Shown: piece after piece, positions 21,857 through 31,352 of the stretch
How the letters are laid out: each line of letters opens with the position of its first letter
Numbering within the stretch: position 1 is the first letter of the stretch
Source: Astragalus membranaceus
Taxonomy: Eukaryota > Streptophyta > Magnoliopsida > Fabales > Fabaceae
Direction: 5' to 3'
Length of the DNA stretch: 64,000 bases
NCBI GenBank assembly: GCA_039519185.1
Contig: CM076846.1
Span: 113,916,566 to 113,980,565 of the forward strand
Notes under the pieces: model-generated
The model's database searches: none
What the model was told of the DNA's origin: nothing
The model's input: only the letters and a program-made list of their open reading frames with translations
Program-made: the position numbers and the translations under genes

Positions 21857-22113
21857 GTATGGCATGTACAACTAGCTGGACCTACAGCAGTTTTAGTAGC
21901 TGACACCATTGAAAGAATCTCTAAGAAAGCACTGATACAGATGGCTACATAGAGAAAATTGTAATTCCATCAACTCTAGTAGAAAAATCCTTTGGTGATA
22001 CATTAAAAGAAGCTTTAAATAACAAAGATGAACTTCTATTAAGAATAGATTGGAGAGAATCAGTACCTCACCCTGACAACAGAGTTGAGTATGAGTTATG
22101 GACAAACAAGTAG
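21857..22113 (+). pseudogene. Captured vacuolar sorting receptor fragment
   Basis: After an acceptor-like AAAG the plus strand encodes VWHVQLAGPTAVLVAD (protease-associated domain region), then a frame break near 21905-21945. It then encodes YIEKIVIPSTLVEKSFGDTL and LRIDWRESVPHPDNRVEYEL, ending at a stop at 22111-22113. This order and wording match the lumenal region of plant vacuolar sorting receptors (VSR/BP-80). The EGF repeats, membrane span and tail are missing and the frame is broken, so it is a dead captured copy. Confidence 0.85.
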
Positions 22114-22185
22114 CACAGGTCATATAATTCATATTACTATGTCTTTTGATACGTCAAAATTATAAACTGTTATTATTATTTAACA

Positions 22186-22700
22186 GTTCATTCCAACATA
22201 TCTAAAGCAGGAATTGAGAAGTGCAATGAACATATCCAGCGACGGGAATGCATATCTGCAGGTAACTTTGGAATTGCTATATACTCTATTTTTATATTTC
22301 TTCACCACCTAATATTCATTTATTATATATGTTGATGTTAAATAGCTTGTTTATTGGAACCTTTTATGCCATCTTTCACTCTTGAGGTAAAGTTCCTGTA
22401 TTCTCGTGTTCCTCTTTCTTGGGTATTTTGTTTTACTTTTGGATACTTATTCCAATACATTTTGGTACTTCTCTGTTTTCCCGCATTAAAGGTATTTAAG
22501 AAGCTCAATTTGTCCACAGAGATACATCTTTCACTTTGTGATGATAAAGGAGATCTTGATAGGGTAAGAAGACCCTGGGATATGCTAAGACCCTGGGATA
22601 TACATCTTTCCCGAAAGAATGTTGTACTTGTTCATAGTTTACTGTTTGGAATTGTGCAAGATTTTATATTTAGTTATTTGGGAAATGAATCAATGTAATT
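22186..22700 (+). pseudogene. Further exon-like fragments in the CACTA element, unassigned
   Basis: Two short open stretches in plus orientation: FIPTYLKQELRSAMNIS (about 22188-22262, followed by CAG|GTAAC) and VFKKLNLSTEIHLSLCDDKG (from about 22492). Splice-like borders suggest captured exons. I cannot name the source. A 22-bp local duplication containing AGACCCTGGGATAT lies near 22570-22600. Confidence 0.35.
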
Positions 22701-22799
22701 ACCATAGTTCTTGAATCAATGCAAGATTTTATATTTAGTTATTTGGGAAATAATTGATGTTGTAAGTGATGTTTGTGAGGTATGTATAAAAAGAAACTA

Positions 22800-23275
22800 G
22801 ACATTTAGCATCGCTTGTTTCAAACAAGCGATGCTAAATGTTTTTTTTTATCAAGAAAATGACATTTAGCATCGGTTGTTTCAAACAACCGATACTAAAT
22901 GTATCAATAAATGACATTTAGCATCGGTTGTTTGAAACAACCGATGCTAAATGTCATTTTTTTGATGCTAAATGTCTTTTTTTTTATCAAAAATGACTTT
23001 TAGCATCGGTTATTTGGAACAACCGATGCTAAATGTCCTTTTCTGGACATTTAGCATCGGTTGTTTCAAATAACTGATGCTAAATGTCATTTTCAGACAG
23101 CAAAAACAGTGATGAAATGGACATTTAGCATCGGTTATTTGAACACCCGACGCTAAATGTGACATTTAGCGCCGGTTAAATAACCGATGCTAAATGTATG
23201 ACATTTAGCATCGGGCGATTTAGCGTCGGGCGATAACCGATGCTAAATGTCCAATTTAACCGACGCTAAATGTCT
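22800..23275. repeat. 3' subterminal palindrome array of the CACTA element
   Basis: At least seven inverted pairs of ACATTTAGCATCGGTTGTTT-type arms from 22801 to 23275, the last ones fused and rearranged. The pair at 22801 carries a changed arm, CATCGCTTG, with the matching change CAAGCGATG on the other side. Confidence 0.88.
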
Positions 23276-24883
23276 TTTTTCCACTAGTGTTTTCCTGTTT
23301 TCTCTGTAAACACCACAAACATAAACAATGAGATAATAATCTCAGTGAGCACTTTCGTGACCCCTCACAACTCTACTTGCGGTGTTTTATTTAATATTTC
23401 ATTCGGTTCCCAAATTCCGATTCATAGCATACCAAATGCCTCATGTGGATACCAAATCCTTTGGGGAGGGGTGGATACCAAATCCTTTTTACGGACACCA
23501 AGTCCTTTTTATGGAAACCAAGTCCTTTTTATTCGTTAAGCATGTTATGTTCTCTCTCGATACATAACTAGTCAAACGGTATTGACGCCATAACAATATA
23601 TTCATTTCGCTTAATGGAAATCACAATTCGGAACATAAAAATATTCAATCATCAATGGGGAGGGTTAAGAAAAGGATTGAGAGAGTTTTGGAATGCAATC
23701 GGTACCCAAAAAGAGTGAGAAAATTGAGTTTTTGAGGTAAATATACTGCCACAACCCGAGAGTAACACTGGGCCGTAACGAAACAACACTGGTAGTACCA
23801 GACATATTACAGCCAGTAACGAATCATTACTGCTCGTGTTACAACATCAGATAGTGATTCATTTTTCAACTTTCTAAGTGATTTGTGCATCTCTTTTTGT
23901 ACCAATTCCACTCTAAAATCTCACTATAAAATCTCACTAATCCTAAGTCTCACTAATTACCCTATGATTACACCAAACTCAACAATAATCATGCTCCACA
24001 AATTCCAATTCATCATACAATAAGGCATCAATTAGGATACTTAATCAAACATCAAATTCTCAACAACCAAGTACAACTAGGACTTCCCAATGAACACAAT
24101 CTCAGTTTTTACCAAACCAATCATACTTAAAATACTGATTTTTCACAATGCAACACATACAACTCATCAAACAAACATTAGACTCAATTTAGTGAAGAAT
24201 TCACCTCAATGTCAAAATCAACACAAAGGAAGCGAAAGATGAAAAATCTCCCAAATACCCAAATCAAACCCTAGGCATCAACAATCTCCCAAGTACTCCC
24301 AAACTCAAATCAAGCTTCAAATCTTCTTCAATCTACCATGTGGTTGATTCTAAGCCTCTAAGAACCTTCCAATCAAACACACAACCCTTGACAACTCCAA
24401 ATCATCTCTTCATCTCACATTACCCTAGAACTTTGAGAAGAAAGGATTGAGGGAAAAGTATGAAATTTGGATGCTCTAATCACTTAGGTGATGATGAAAA
24501 CGAAATTAAAGAGGTAAGAAGTGAAGATTTGAGCTAGGTTTTGGTTGGGTTCCTTTCTTCTTCTTTCTCCTTTCCTTCTTCTTCGAACTCTCTCTCTTTT
24601 CTCTTTTTCTTTTTCTTTTAAAAACCAACTAAAAGGTGAGTGTGGGTGTAGTGGGGGTAAAATGACCATCATGCCCTTACTCTATTCATAATTTCTTAAC
24701 AAGCCCCACACCAATCAATTAAATGGGATGTTACAAGAAATGAAAAATATTGAGTTTTGATGGAAAACTGTTTTGAAATCATGAAAAAAACCAACTATAC
24801 CCCATTTTACCTAAACATTTTTTGGTTTTGAAATTGACTTTCACAACCAAGAACCGAAAACTCGCAACCACCCCGAACGAGCC

Positions 24884-25686
24884 TTAAAAGTTTTATAATT
24901 CATACTTCTGATAAAAAATAAAATTGGTTGTTTTAAGATTTGTATTTTCTTCTCTAATATTAAAAATAAAGAAAAAGAAAAAGAAACGAAGAGGAAATAA
25001 AAAGACCAGAATGTGAGAAGATTTTTCTCCCTCTTTTTATTTTGATTATGTGAAGAGTGGGGGAAAACTGAATATTTATAAAATGATATTATATTTTTGA
25101 ATAAAAAATATAAATAAAGCAACAAAATAAAAAAAAAATTGAGGTGAATTCGACCATAGTTTTGATTGATATGATAACCTGTAGGCATAAATAGAACAAT
25201 ATTTAATTTTTTTAAAATATTTAAATATACATAAATAATGTGTCTTTGAGTGATTGGATGTTGGGTGTCATACCTTAGTGCTCACAAAAAAAGATAATTT
25301 TGTCGTTTCAATAACTGTATCTTCTTTGACAGAGTTGCTTTCCCTCTGATTCTTCGACCGATCAAAAAAGACTTCACTTGTAAGTTAAGATACACTTGCT
25401 TCTAGCTTTAATAAAGCAACAAAGTAAAAAATAGCTAGTTTTGTCTTTTCGATAACTATATACTTTTAATTCATTTTTGGTTATAAAAGCTTTTATTTAG
25501 TTTCGTTGTTTTTGAACTCATCCTTATACAAGGATTGACTCATTATTTAAGATGCTTCTCTTCCTCGAATTTGTCGTCCCTCACATTTCTCTCGTACCAT
25601 CCGTTGAGCACCCCTAATGCCCTCCTTTATAAATTCGTTTTGCTTATCAAAAAAAAAATACCATGCGTTAAGTTGAAGATAAAAAA
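24884..25686 (+). repeat. Dispersed repeat copy 5 and MITE flank
   Basis: From about 24960 the order AAATAAAAAGACCAGAATGTG, AATTTTGTCGTTTCAATAAC, AAAGCAACAAAGTAAAAAATAG, TTTCGTTGTTTTTGAAC and AAGGATTGACTCATTATTTA follows the repeat copies at 6640-8292. It continues through the SINE to 25862, where the Helitron interrupts it; the remainder is at 30101-30150. Confidence 0.6.
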
Positions 25687-25698
25687 ATATCGATCATT

Positions 25699-25842
25699 TT
25701 TTTTATGAGCAATGTTAGTGGGGTAGGGGAATATTAGTTTTGGGGGTTTGAACCCGAGAACTCCTTCTTGCACTCTTTTGGTGCACTCATTCGATATCCC
25801 TTAACTCGCCAACTGAGCTACCTCGTTGGGATAAAAAAAAAC
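25699..25842 (-). mobile_element. tRNA-derived SINE
   Basis: On the minus strand it has the pol III A box TAGCTCAGTTGGCGAG near its start and the B box GGGTTCAAACCCC, with an A-rich 3' tail. It is flanked by a perfect 12-bp duplication ATATCGATCATT (25687-25698 and 25843-25854). The gap between the boxes is too long for a functional tRNA, so a SINE with a tRNA-derived head is the best reading. Confidence 0.85.
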
Positions 25843-26034
25843 ATATCGATCATTTATTTATATCTTCTTTAATATGCAAGTTGGCAAAGTATGGCGCCGA
25901 ACTTCAGCAAAAATTCAATCACCCATTTCAATAATATTTACAGCACCTGCCATTCTTTTATTTTTTAATTCTAAACGTAAACCTTTTTCCTTCTTGTTTT
26001 TTTTGCATATTTTAATACTGTGAAAAAAATAATA

Positions 26035-26420
26035 GTTTTGTGACAAAATACGTAAAATACGATGTTAAGCAGTTTGGGGGTATTTTATCGTTCGGAAAAA
26101 AATTTAACTGTTCAAATACTACTTTAGCATTCAAAAAAAATTTAACTGATCAAATACGCGAAATTCGTTCCTCAATAAACGGTTGGATGGAAAAAACTTA
26201 GTTTGATGACAAAATACATAAAGTGAGATGCTAAGCTGTGTGTTTTGATGTACTTTATGGTTCTGAAAATAATTTAATTATCCCAATACACAGAGTTTGT
26301 TCCTCAATAACTGATATGGTGAAAAAGTAATTTCGTGTGAGAATACGTAAAGTGAAATGCTAAGCAGTGTCTTTTGAGGTAATTTAATGTTCTAAAAAAA
26401 TTTAGGTGTTCGAATACGTG
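26035..26420 (+). repeat. Helitron internal repeat type A, first block
   Basis: Three copies, beginning near 26040, 26210 and 26335, of a unit including GACAAAATACGTAAA, GATGCTAAGCAGTGTGTTTT and TTCGTTCCTCAATAAC. The type recurs as a second block at 27525-27900. Confidence 0.75.
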
Positions 26421-26499
26421 AAGTTTAATGTGTTTGTTAATGTTCCTTTTTAATTTTATTATCTTCTTATTTAATTTATAGTTATAATTTAATTTTTAT

Positions 26500-27400
26500 T
26501 TACATAAACTTTGGTCACATCAACAATAGAACCTCATATCATATTCTTTCGACGTTCTATATGTGCTTCTATTTTATTGTTGGTTTTCATCCAGCCTTCC
26601 ATGATACCCACATGTTTCAATTTCTATTTGTGTTGTCTTCTATATTTTGGTCATTTCGCACCGATAGCTATTAGAAGCATACTTAAATTTGGATCAATGT
26701 TCTAATCTTTCTTTTATATTTGAATGTGTTGCAATACTTACTCACGTGAGAACTTCAACCACATTTTCAATATAACCCCCATCATCTTCTTTCAACTTTG
26801 TATAGCTGGTCCTATATGATTGGTGGTTTTCATTCAATGCTGCATGATACCCACATGTTTCACTTTCTAATTACATTGTTTTCTTTTTTATCTAATTATG
26901 GGTTAAAACACGCAGGAACTTCAATCACATTTACAATAGAACCCCTATCGTTATCTTTCAATTTTGTATAGCTGCTTCTATTTTATAGGTGGCTTTCCAC
27001 GAAGAGTCACTCACTTATCTTGTAGCATTTGGTCTCTCGGAAATTTCAGTCACATTTACAATAGAACCCACATTTATTGGGGCTTCTATTTTATTTTAGG
27101 TTTTCTACCAACCTTGCATGATACCCCATATTTTCACTCTCTATTTGTGTTGTCTTCTCTATTTTGGTCATTTCGCACCAACATGTGTTAGACACATATC
27201 TAAACTGGTGTTTGTATTTTTATCTTTATTTCATAGTCGAGTACCGTGTTGTAGCCTTTACAATAGAACCACCCATCATCTTCTTTCAACTTTGTTTATA
27301 GTTCTCGAGATTTTGCTGATCTTAATTTTGCCTTTGAAGTGCTTAATTGAACATATGACTTGAATAAAATTAGCGTATTATTATACTAATGAAAACAAAA
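26500..27400 (+). repeat. Helitron internal repeat type B, first block
   Basis: Copies of a unit with ACAATAGAACCCCCATCATC, TTCTTTCAACTTTGTATAG, TTCTATTTTATTGGTGG and CATGATACCCACATGTTTC, with anchor phrases near 26523, 26769, 26931, 27058 and 27258. Short Leu/Phe/Tyr-rich open frames across them are repeat by-products. Confidence 0.75.
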
Positions 27401-27519
27401 AGTGACATTATATTGTTGGCTCAAGTAAGCTAAAATATATAATTGCCGTTCTTTAATTTATTAATTTAAAACTTAAGCCTTTTTTTTCTTCATATTTTAA
27501 TGTTGTGAAAAAAATAAGA

Positions 27520-27900
27520 ATAACGTGACAAAATACGTAAATTGCGATACTAAGGAGTGTTTTTGGAGATATTTTAGCGTTCAAAAAAATGTAACTGTTC
27601 AAATACTACTTTAGCGTTCGGACAAAAATTTAAGTGTTAAAATTCGCGAAGTTTGTTCTTCAATTACTGGTTGGACGAAAAAATTAATTTGATGACAAAA
27701 TACATAAATGAGATGCTAAGCAGTATGTTTTGATGTACTTTATGGTTCCAAAAAAAAATTAATTATTCCAATATGTAGAGTTTGTTCGTCAATAACTAGT
27801 TTGGTGAAAAAAAATGAATAATTTCTTGTCAAAATACGTAAAGTGAGATGCTAAGCAGTGTGTTTTGAGGTGCATTCGAAAAAAAATAAAGATATTCAAA
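27520..27900 (+). repeat. Helitron internal repeat type A, second block
   Basis: Three more copies of the type A unit near 27525, 27690 and 27825. They sit about 1.49 kb downstream of the first block in the same order, so A plus B form a higher-order unit. Confidence 0.72.
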
Positions 27901-27999
27901 TTACGCAAAGATTAATATCTTAGTTTATATTCCTTTTTAACTTTATAATCTTTTTATTTAATTTATAGTTATAGTTTTTTTTTAGATAAACATTTATAG

Positions 28000-29900
28000 T
28001 TATAGTTTGATTTTTATTCACGAGTACTTCAGCCACATCAACATTAGAACCCCCACATCAATTTTTTTTCCAACTTTCTATAGGTTCTTCTATTTTATTC
28101 GTGGTTTTAATCCAACTTTGCATGATACCCACGTGTTTCAGATTCTATTTGTGTTGTCTTCTATATTTTGGTTATTTTGTACCAACTTTTATATTTGAGT
28201 ACCACGTTGAAGTTTTTACTCCCACGGGAACCTCAACCAAATATACAATAGAACCTCCGTCATCTTCTTTCAACTTTCTTTTTTTTTGAACATGTTTCAC
28301 TTTCTTATGGCGTTGTCTTCTTTTCTATCTAATTATCGGTTAACCTGTAGGAACTTCAACTATATTTACAATAGAACTCTTGCCATGTAAAATATGCTAT
28401 GTTACAATAGAACCCCCATCATCGTTTTTCATCTTTGTATTGCTGCTTCTATTTTATTGGTGGTTTTCATCCAACTCTGCATGATACTCACGTGTTTCGC
28501 TTTCTAATTGTGTTGTCTTTTTTTCTTTCTAATTATGGGTTAAGTTTTTATATTTATATTTAATGAATATCGATTATGTTATCAAAATATTTATACTTTT
28601 TCTTCTTAATATTTATGGATGTTCAATCTCAATGTATTTATTATGTTCCTTTTTAATTTTATAATCTTATTTAATTTGTAGTTTTAATTTAATTTTTATT
28701 CAAGTGAACTTCAACCACATTTACAATCGAACCCCACATCAACGTCTTTCAACTTTATATAGGTGCTTCTATTTTTTTGATGGTTTTCATCCAACCCTAT
28801 ATGATACTCACGTGTTTCACTTTCTATTTGTGCTGTCCTCTTTATTTTGGTCATTTCGCACAAACAGGTACTAGAAGTATTTTTTTCCATTAAAAAAAAA
28901 TATTAGAAGTATATTTAAATTGGCGTTTCTATTTATGTTGCAGCATTCACTCCCGCGTGAACTTCAGCTGCATTTACAATAGAACCCCTGTGGTTCACTT
29001 TCTAATTATATTGTCTTCTCTTCTTTCTAATTACGAGCTAAGTTTTTATATTTACATTTGATGAATATGGATTATGTTATTAAATTTCTTTAGACATTTT
29101 CTTCTTAATATCTATGGATGCTCAATTTCAATGTTTTTGTTAATGTTCATTTTAACTGTATAATCTTCTTATTTGATTTATAGTTATAATTTAATTTTTA
29201 TTCCATATTATCAAACTATATATTTTACAAACCAACATTGTTGGCCAGCAGCCATAAGCTACCCTGGGACACAAGCATCAACCCGGTGCTCGCGAACTGA
29301 ATTCTCACAGTAAACAAACTCGGTATTGGCCAGTGCAAAATTTGCTCCTAAGTACAAGCGAATATATATTAGTATTTTGATAAATATGAATTTTTAGTTG
29401 TCTTCTTTATTTTGGCCGTTTTGCATCAATAGGTATTAGAACCATACTTAAATTGGTTTCTGTATTTTTATTTTTTTTTATATTCGAGTATCACATTGCA
29501 GTAATTTACTCACACGGGAACTTCAGCCACATTTATAATAGACCCCCCATCATCTTCTTTCATCATTGTATAGTTGCTCCTATATTATTGGTGGTTTTTA
29601 TTTAACCCTACATGACACCTACATTTTTTGACTTTCTAAATGCGTTGTCTTCTTTTCCAACTAATTATGAGTTAACACACGAGAATTTCAACCACATCTA
29701 CAATAAAACCCTAATTGTCTTCTTTCAATTTTGTATAGTTGCTTCTATTTTATTCGTGGTTTTCATCCAATCTTCATGATACCCACGTGTTTCAGTTTCT
29801 AATTGTGTTGTCCACTTTTCTTTCTAATTATGGGTTAAATTTGTTATATTCACATTTGATGAATATGGATTATGTTATTAAAATTCTTTTGACCTTTTTT
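28000..29900 (+). repeat. Helitron internal repeat type B, later blocks
   Basis: At least eight further type B anchors near 28040, 28248, 28368, 28405, 28720, 28976, 29537 and 29700. They are interrupted at 29232-29370 by a SINE-like unit. Confidence 0.72.
29232..29370 (+). mobile_element. Diverged SINE-like unit inside the Helitron
   Basis: Shares CCAACATTGTTGGCC-like start, CTACCCTGGGACACA, AACCCGGTGCTCGCG and TTGGCCAGTGCAAAATTTG with the unit at 7288-7462. The B box is decayed here (CTGAATTCTC). Confidence 0.4.
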
Positions 29901-30100
29901 CTTATTAATTATTTATGAATGTTCAATTTCAATGTTTTTGTAATGCTCGTTTTTAATTTGAGGGAATGTATTGGTTCTTACTATATAATTTTATTTGAAT
30001 ACTTAATTATGCTTAAATTATTATTAACCATTATTAACTTAATGTATTTGCATTCGTCGACTATAGCGCAACCCGTGAATCGCACAGGTCATAAGACTAG

Positions 30101-30466
30101 TTAATTGATACTTTCAATCTATTTAGTATATGTTTGGTTTTTGAAAGACTAGAAAGTAATGGATTAGGTTTTGATATAGCATAACCTTTCTTTTGTAAAT
30201 TATGATATAAGTAAACAAAACCTCCATACATTTTTTACCAATTTAATCTTAAAGGCCACATGTCATCATTTTGATAGAAAACCTTTTTGTACTGGTTTTC
30301 TTGCAAACACCATGAGCATTGGTCCCATATGCTAGACTTTATAACACGAGTTCCTCTGTTGCCAAATTTTGAATCTCAAGTTCTTATGACCAGGTGCCAC
30401 ACAACTTCCTTACAAACTCTACACACTCCACCATATTAACGCGCAACAAGTTAGCTAGAGAGATCC
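30101..30466. other. Repeat tail and unassigned intergenic DNA
   Basis: The first ~50 bases are the downstream remainder of dispersed repeat copy 5. Beyond that nothing is recognised up to the LINE target duplication. Confidence 0.4.
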
Positions 30467-30477
30467 ATCGAGGAAGG

Positions 30478-31178
30478 ACTATTCGGTTTGGACGTTGGAT
30501 GCTTCGAAGGCGTATTCAGCCAGTTCGTACTATAACCAATTGTCCAGCTCTGTTGCCGATGGTATTGACAGCGAGGTAACTGGTATTTTAGAGAAGCTGT
30601 GGAAAATAATTACTCCGTCCAAAGTTACCATCTTTGGTTGGCGTTTGATTTGTGAATCCTTGCCAACGAGGGACCTTCTCTATCGTCACCATGTTATTCA
30701 GTCCGAGACAGCAGCTGCGTGCCCGTTCTGTTTGCAGCATCGCGAAGATATTCATCATTTGTTTTTGGAGTGTAGTTTCGCTCATGATACTTGGTCTCGC
30801 GTCAGTGGTTGGATGGGGGTTCAACAGTTAGAAGGCTTGAATTTAATTGATCATTTGCGAGGGTTTGGCAAGTTTTGCAAGGGGGGAGGCAAAGAAAACT
30901 AAATTCTTGATTTGGGTCACAACTTGTTGGTGTATTTGGTTGTCACGTAACGGTCTCGTCTTTAGGAATGAGGAAATTAGTATTGACTCAATTTTCATTC
31001 GCATTAAGAGCCTATCTTAGAGCTGGTTTGTTTATAGTGGGGGTAGTAGCTCTAATTTATCTATTTCCACGTGGTGGAACAATCCTCTCCCTTGTCTAAA
31101 CAATATGTAACTCTTCTTGTTGTTTGGGTTCGAGCACCCCTAGTGCTCCCTTAATGAAATTTTGCTTATCTAAAAAAA
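30478..31178 (+). mobile_element. 5'-truncated LINE (L1-type), C-terminal ORF2 fragment
   Basis: Flanked by an exact 11-bp duplication ATCGAGGAAGG (30467-30477 and 31179-31189) and ending in an A-rich tail, as left by target-primed reverse transcription. The plus-strand frame from about 30480 to 30902 encodes VWTLDASKAYS, WKIITPSKVTIFGWRL, LPTRDLLYRHH and CPFCLQHREDIHHLFLECSF. This is the zinc-binding domain (zf-RVT) that follows RT in plant LINEs. Only ~140 residues remain and the frame stops before the natural end. Confidence 0.88.
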
Positions 31179-31352
31179 ATCGAGGAAGGTGGAATCAGAT
31201 TGGTTAATTACTTTTCCCAAGTTACAAATAAAATATTTTAATAAGTCAGAAATGGGAGATGCAAACTTGTTCTTTCGGAGAAACAATTGAGTCATGTAAG
31301 TCATGGAATCAGAAATGTCAATAGAATCAATAAACCCAAGCCATATTTTTTA

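Larger units (their letters stand above)
19233..23289. mobile_element. Non-autonomous CACTA transposon carrying host gene fragments
   Basis: Terminal inverted repeats CACTAGTGGAAA at the left and TTTCCACTAGTG at the right, with a TTT target duplication (19230-19232, 23290-23292). Both ends hold arrays of the subterminal motif ACATTTAGCATCGGTTG, usually as inverted pairs. Such motifs bind the TNPA-type protein in En/Spm elements. The 4.06 kb body lacks any visible TNPD transposase and instead contains plus-strand exon-like fragments of host genes with flanking intron signals. Confidence 0.9.
9765..24735 (-). mobile_element. Chromovirus (Ty3/gypsy, Tekay-like) with nested insertions
   Basis: Minus-strand LTR retrotransposon. 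Its 5' LTR lies at high coordinates (16068-24735, interrupted twice), followed by the primer-binding site, gag, pol and chromodomain, then the 3' LTR (~9765-11511). The three stop codons in gag/pol and a frameshift in integrase show it is no longer able to move by itself. Removing the solo LTR and the CACTA element leaves a right LTR of roughly 1.8 kb, comparable to the left. Confidence 0.85.
16068..24735 (-). repeat. 5' LTR of the chromovirus, split into three pieces
   Basis: Pieces are 16068-16350, 19129-19232 and 23290-24735. It starts TGTAACACCCTAATATTTCG and ends GGGATGTTACA on the plus strand. The breaks are explained by a solo LTR (duplication ATAAG) and a CACTA element (duplication TTT), and the left LTR reads straight through both points. 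Confidence 0.88.
9625..24883. mobile_element. Small MITE split by a chromovirus insertion
   Basis: The left end GGCCCCGTTCGGGGTGGTT (9625-9643) is inverted at 24866-24883 (reads AACCACCCCGAACGAGCC), with one mismatch and one gap. Only ~140 bp at the left and ~148 bp at the right (24736-24883) belong to the MITE; the rest is the chromovirus and its own insertions. Flanks share TTAAA but no clear target duplication, so the superfamily is uncertain (hAT or PIF/Harbinger type). Confidence 0.6.
25863..30100 (+). mobile_element. Non-autonomous Helitron with internal tandem repeats
   Basis: The 5' end reads A|TCTTCTTTAATATGC. The 3' end is CTAG|T, preceded 8 bases earlier by an imperfect hairpin ACCCGTG...CACAGGT (30071-30089). 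Insertion between A and T, a TC start and a hairpin plus CTAG end define Helitrons. Joining the flanks gives TTTATA+TTAATTGATAC...CTATTTAGTATATG. This aligns with uninterrupted copies of the host repeat at 7595-7640 and 8225-8275. No RepHel protein is encoded; the body is repeats. Confidence 0.82.

Noticed and set aside
22800..23275. Regularly spaced palindromic repeats resembling a CRISPR array
   Set aside because: Spacers are short and unequal, the setting is a plant genome, and the units match the other end of the same CACTA element. They are subterminal transposase-binding repeats.
25725..25833. Possible functional tRNA gene with A and B boxes (minus strand)
   Set aside because: The distance between boxes is too long, no acceptor stem pairs, and a 12-bp target duplication flanks the unit; it is a SINE.
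26500..29900. Repeated short Phe/Leu/Tyr-rich open frames looking like a small gene family
   Set aside because: They are translations of the tandem type B repeats inside the Helitron.
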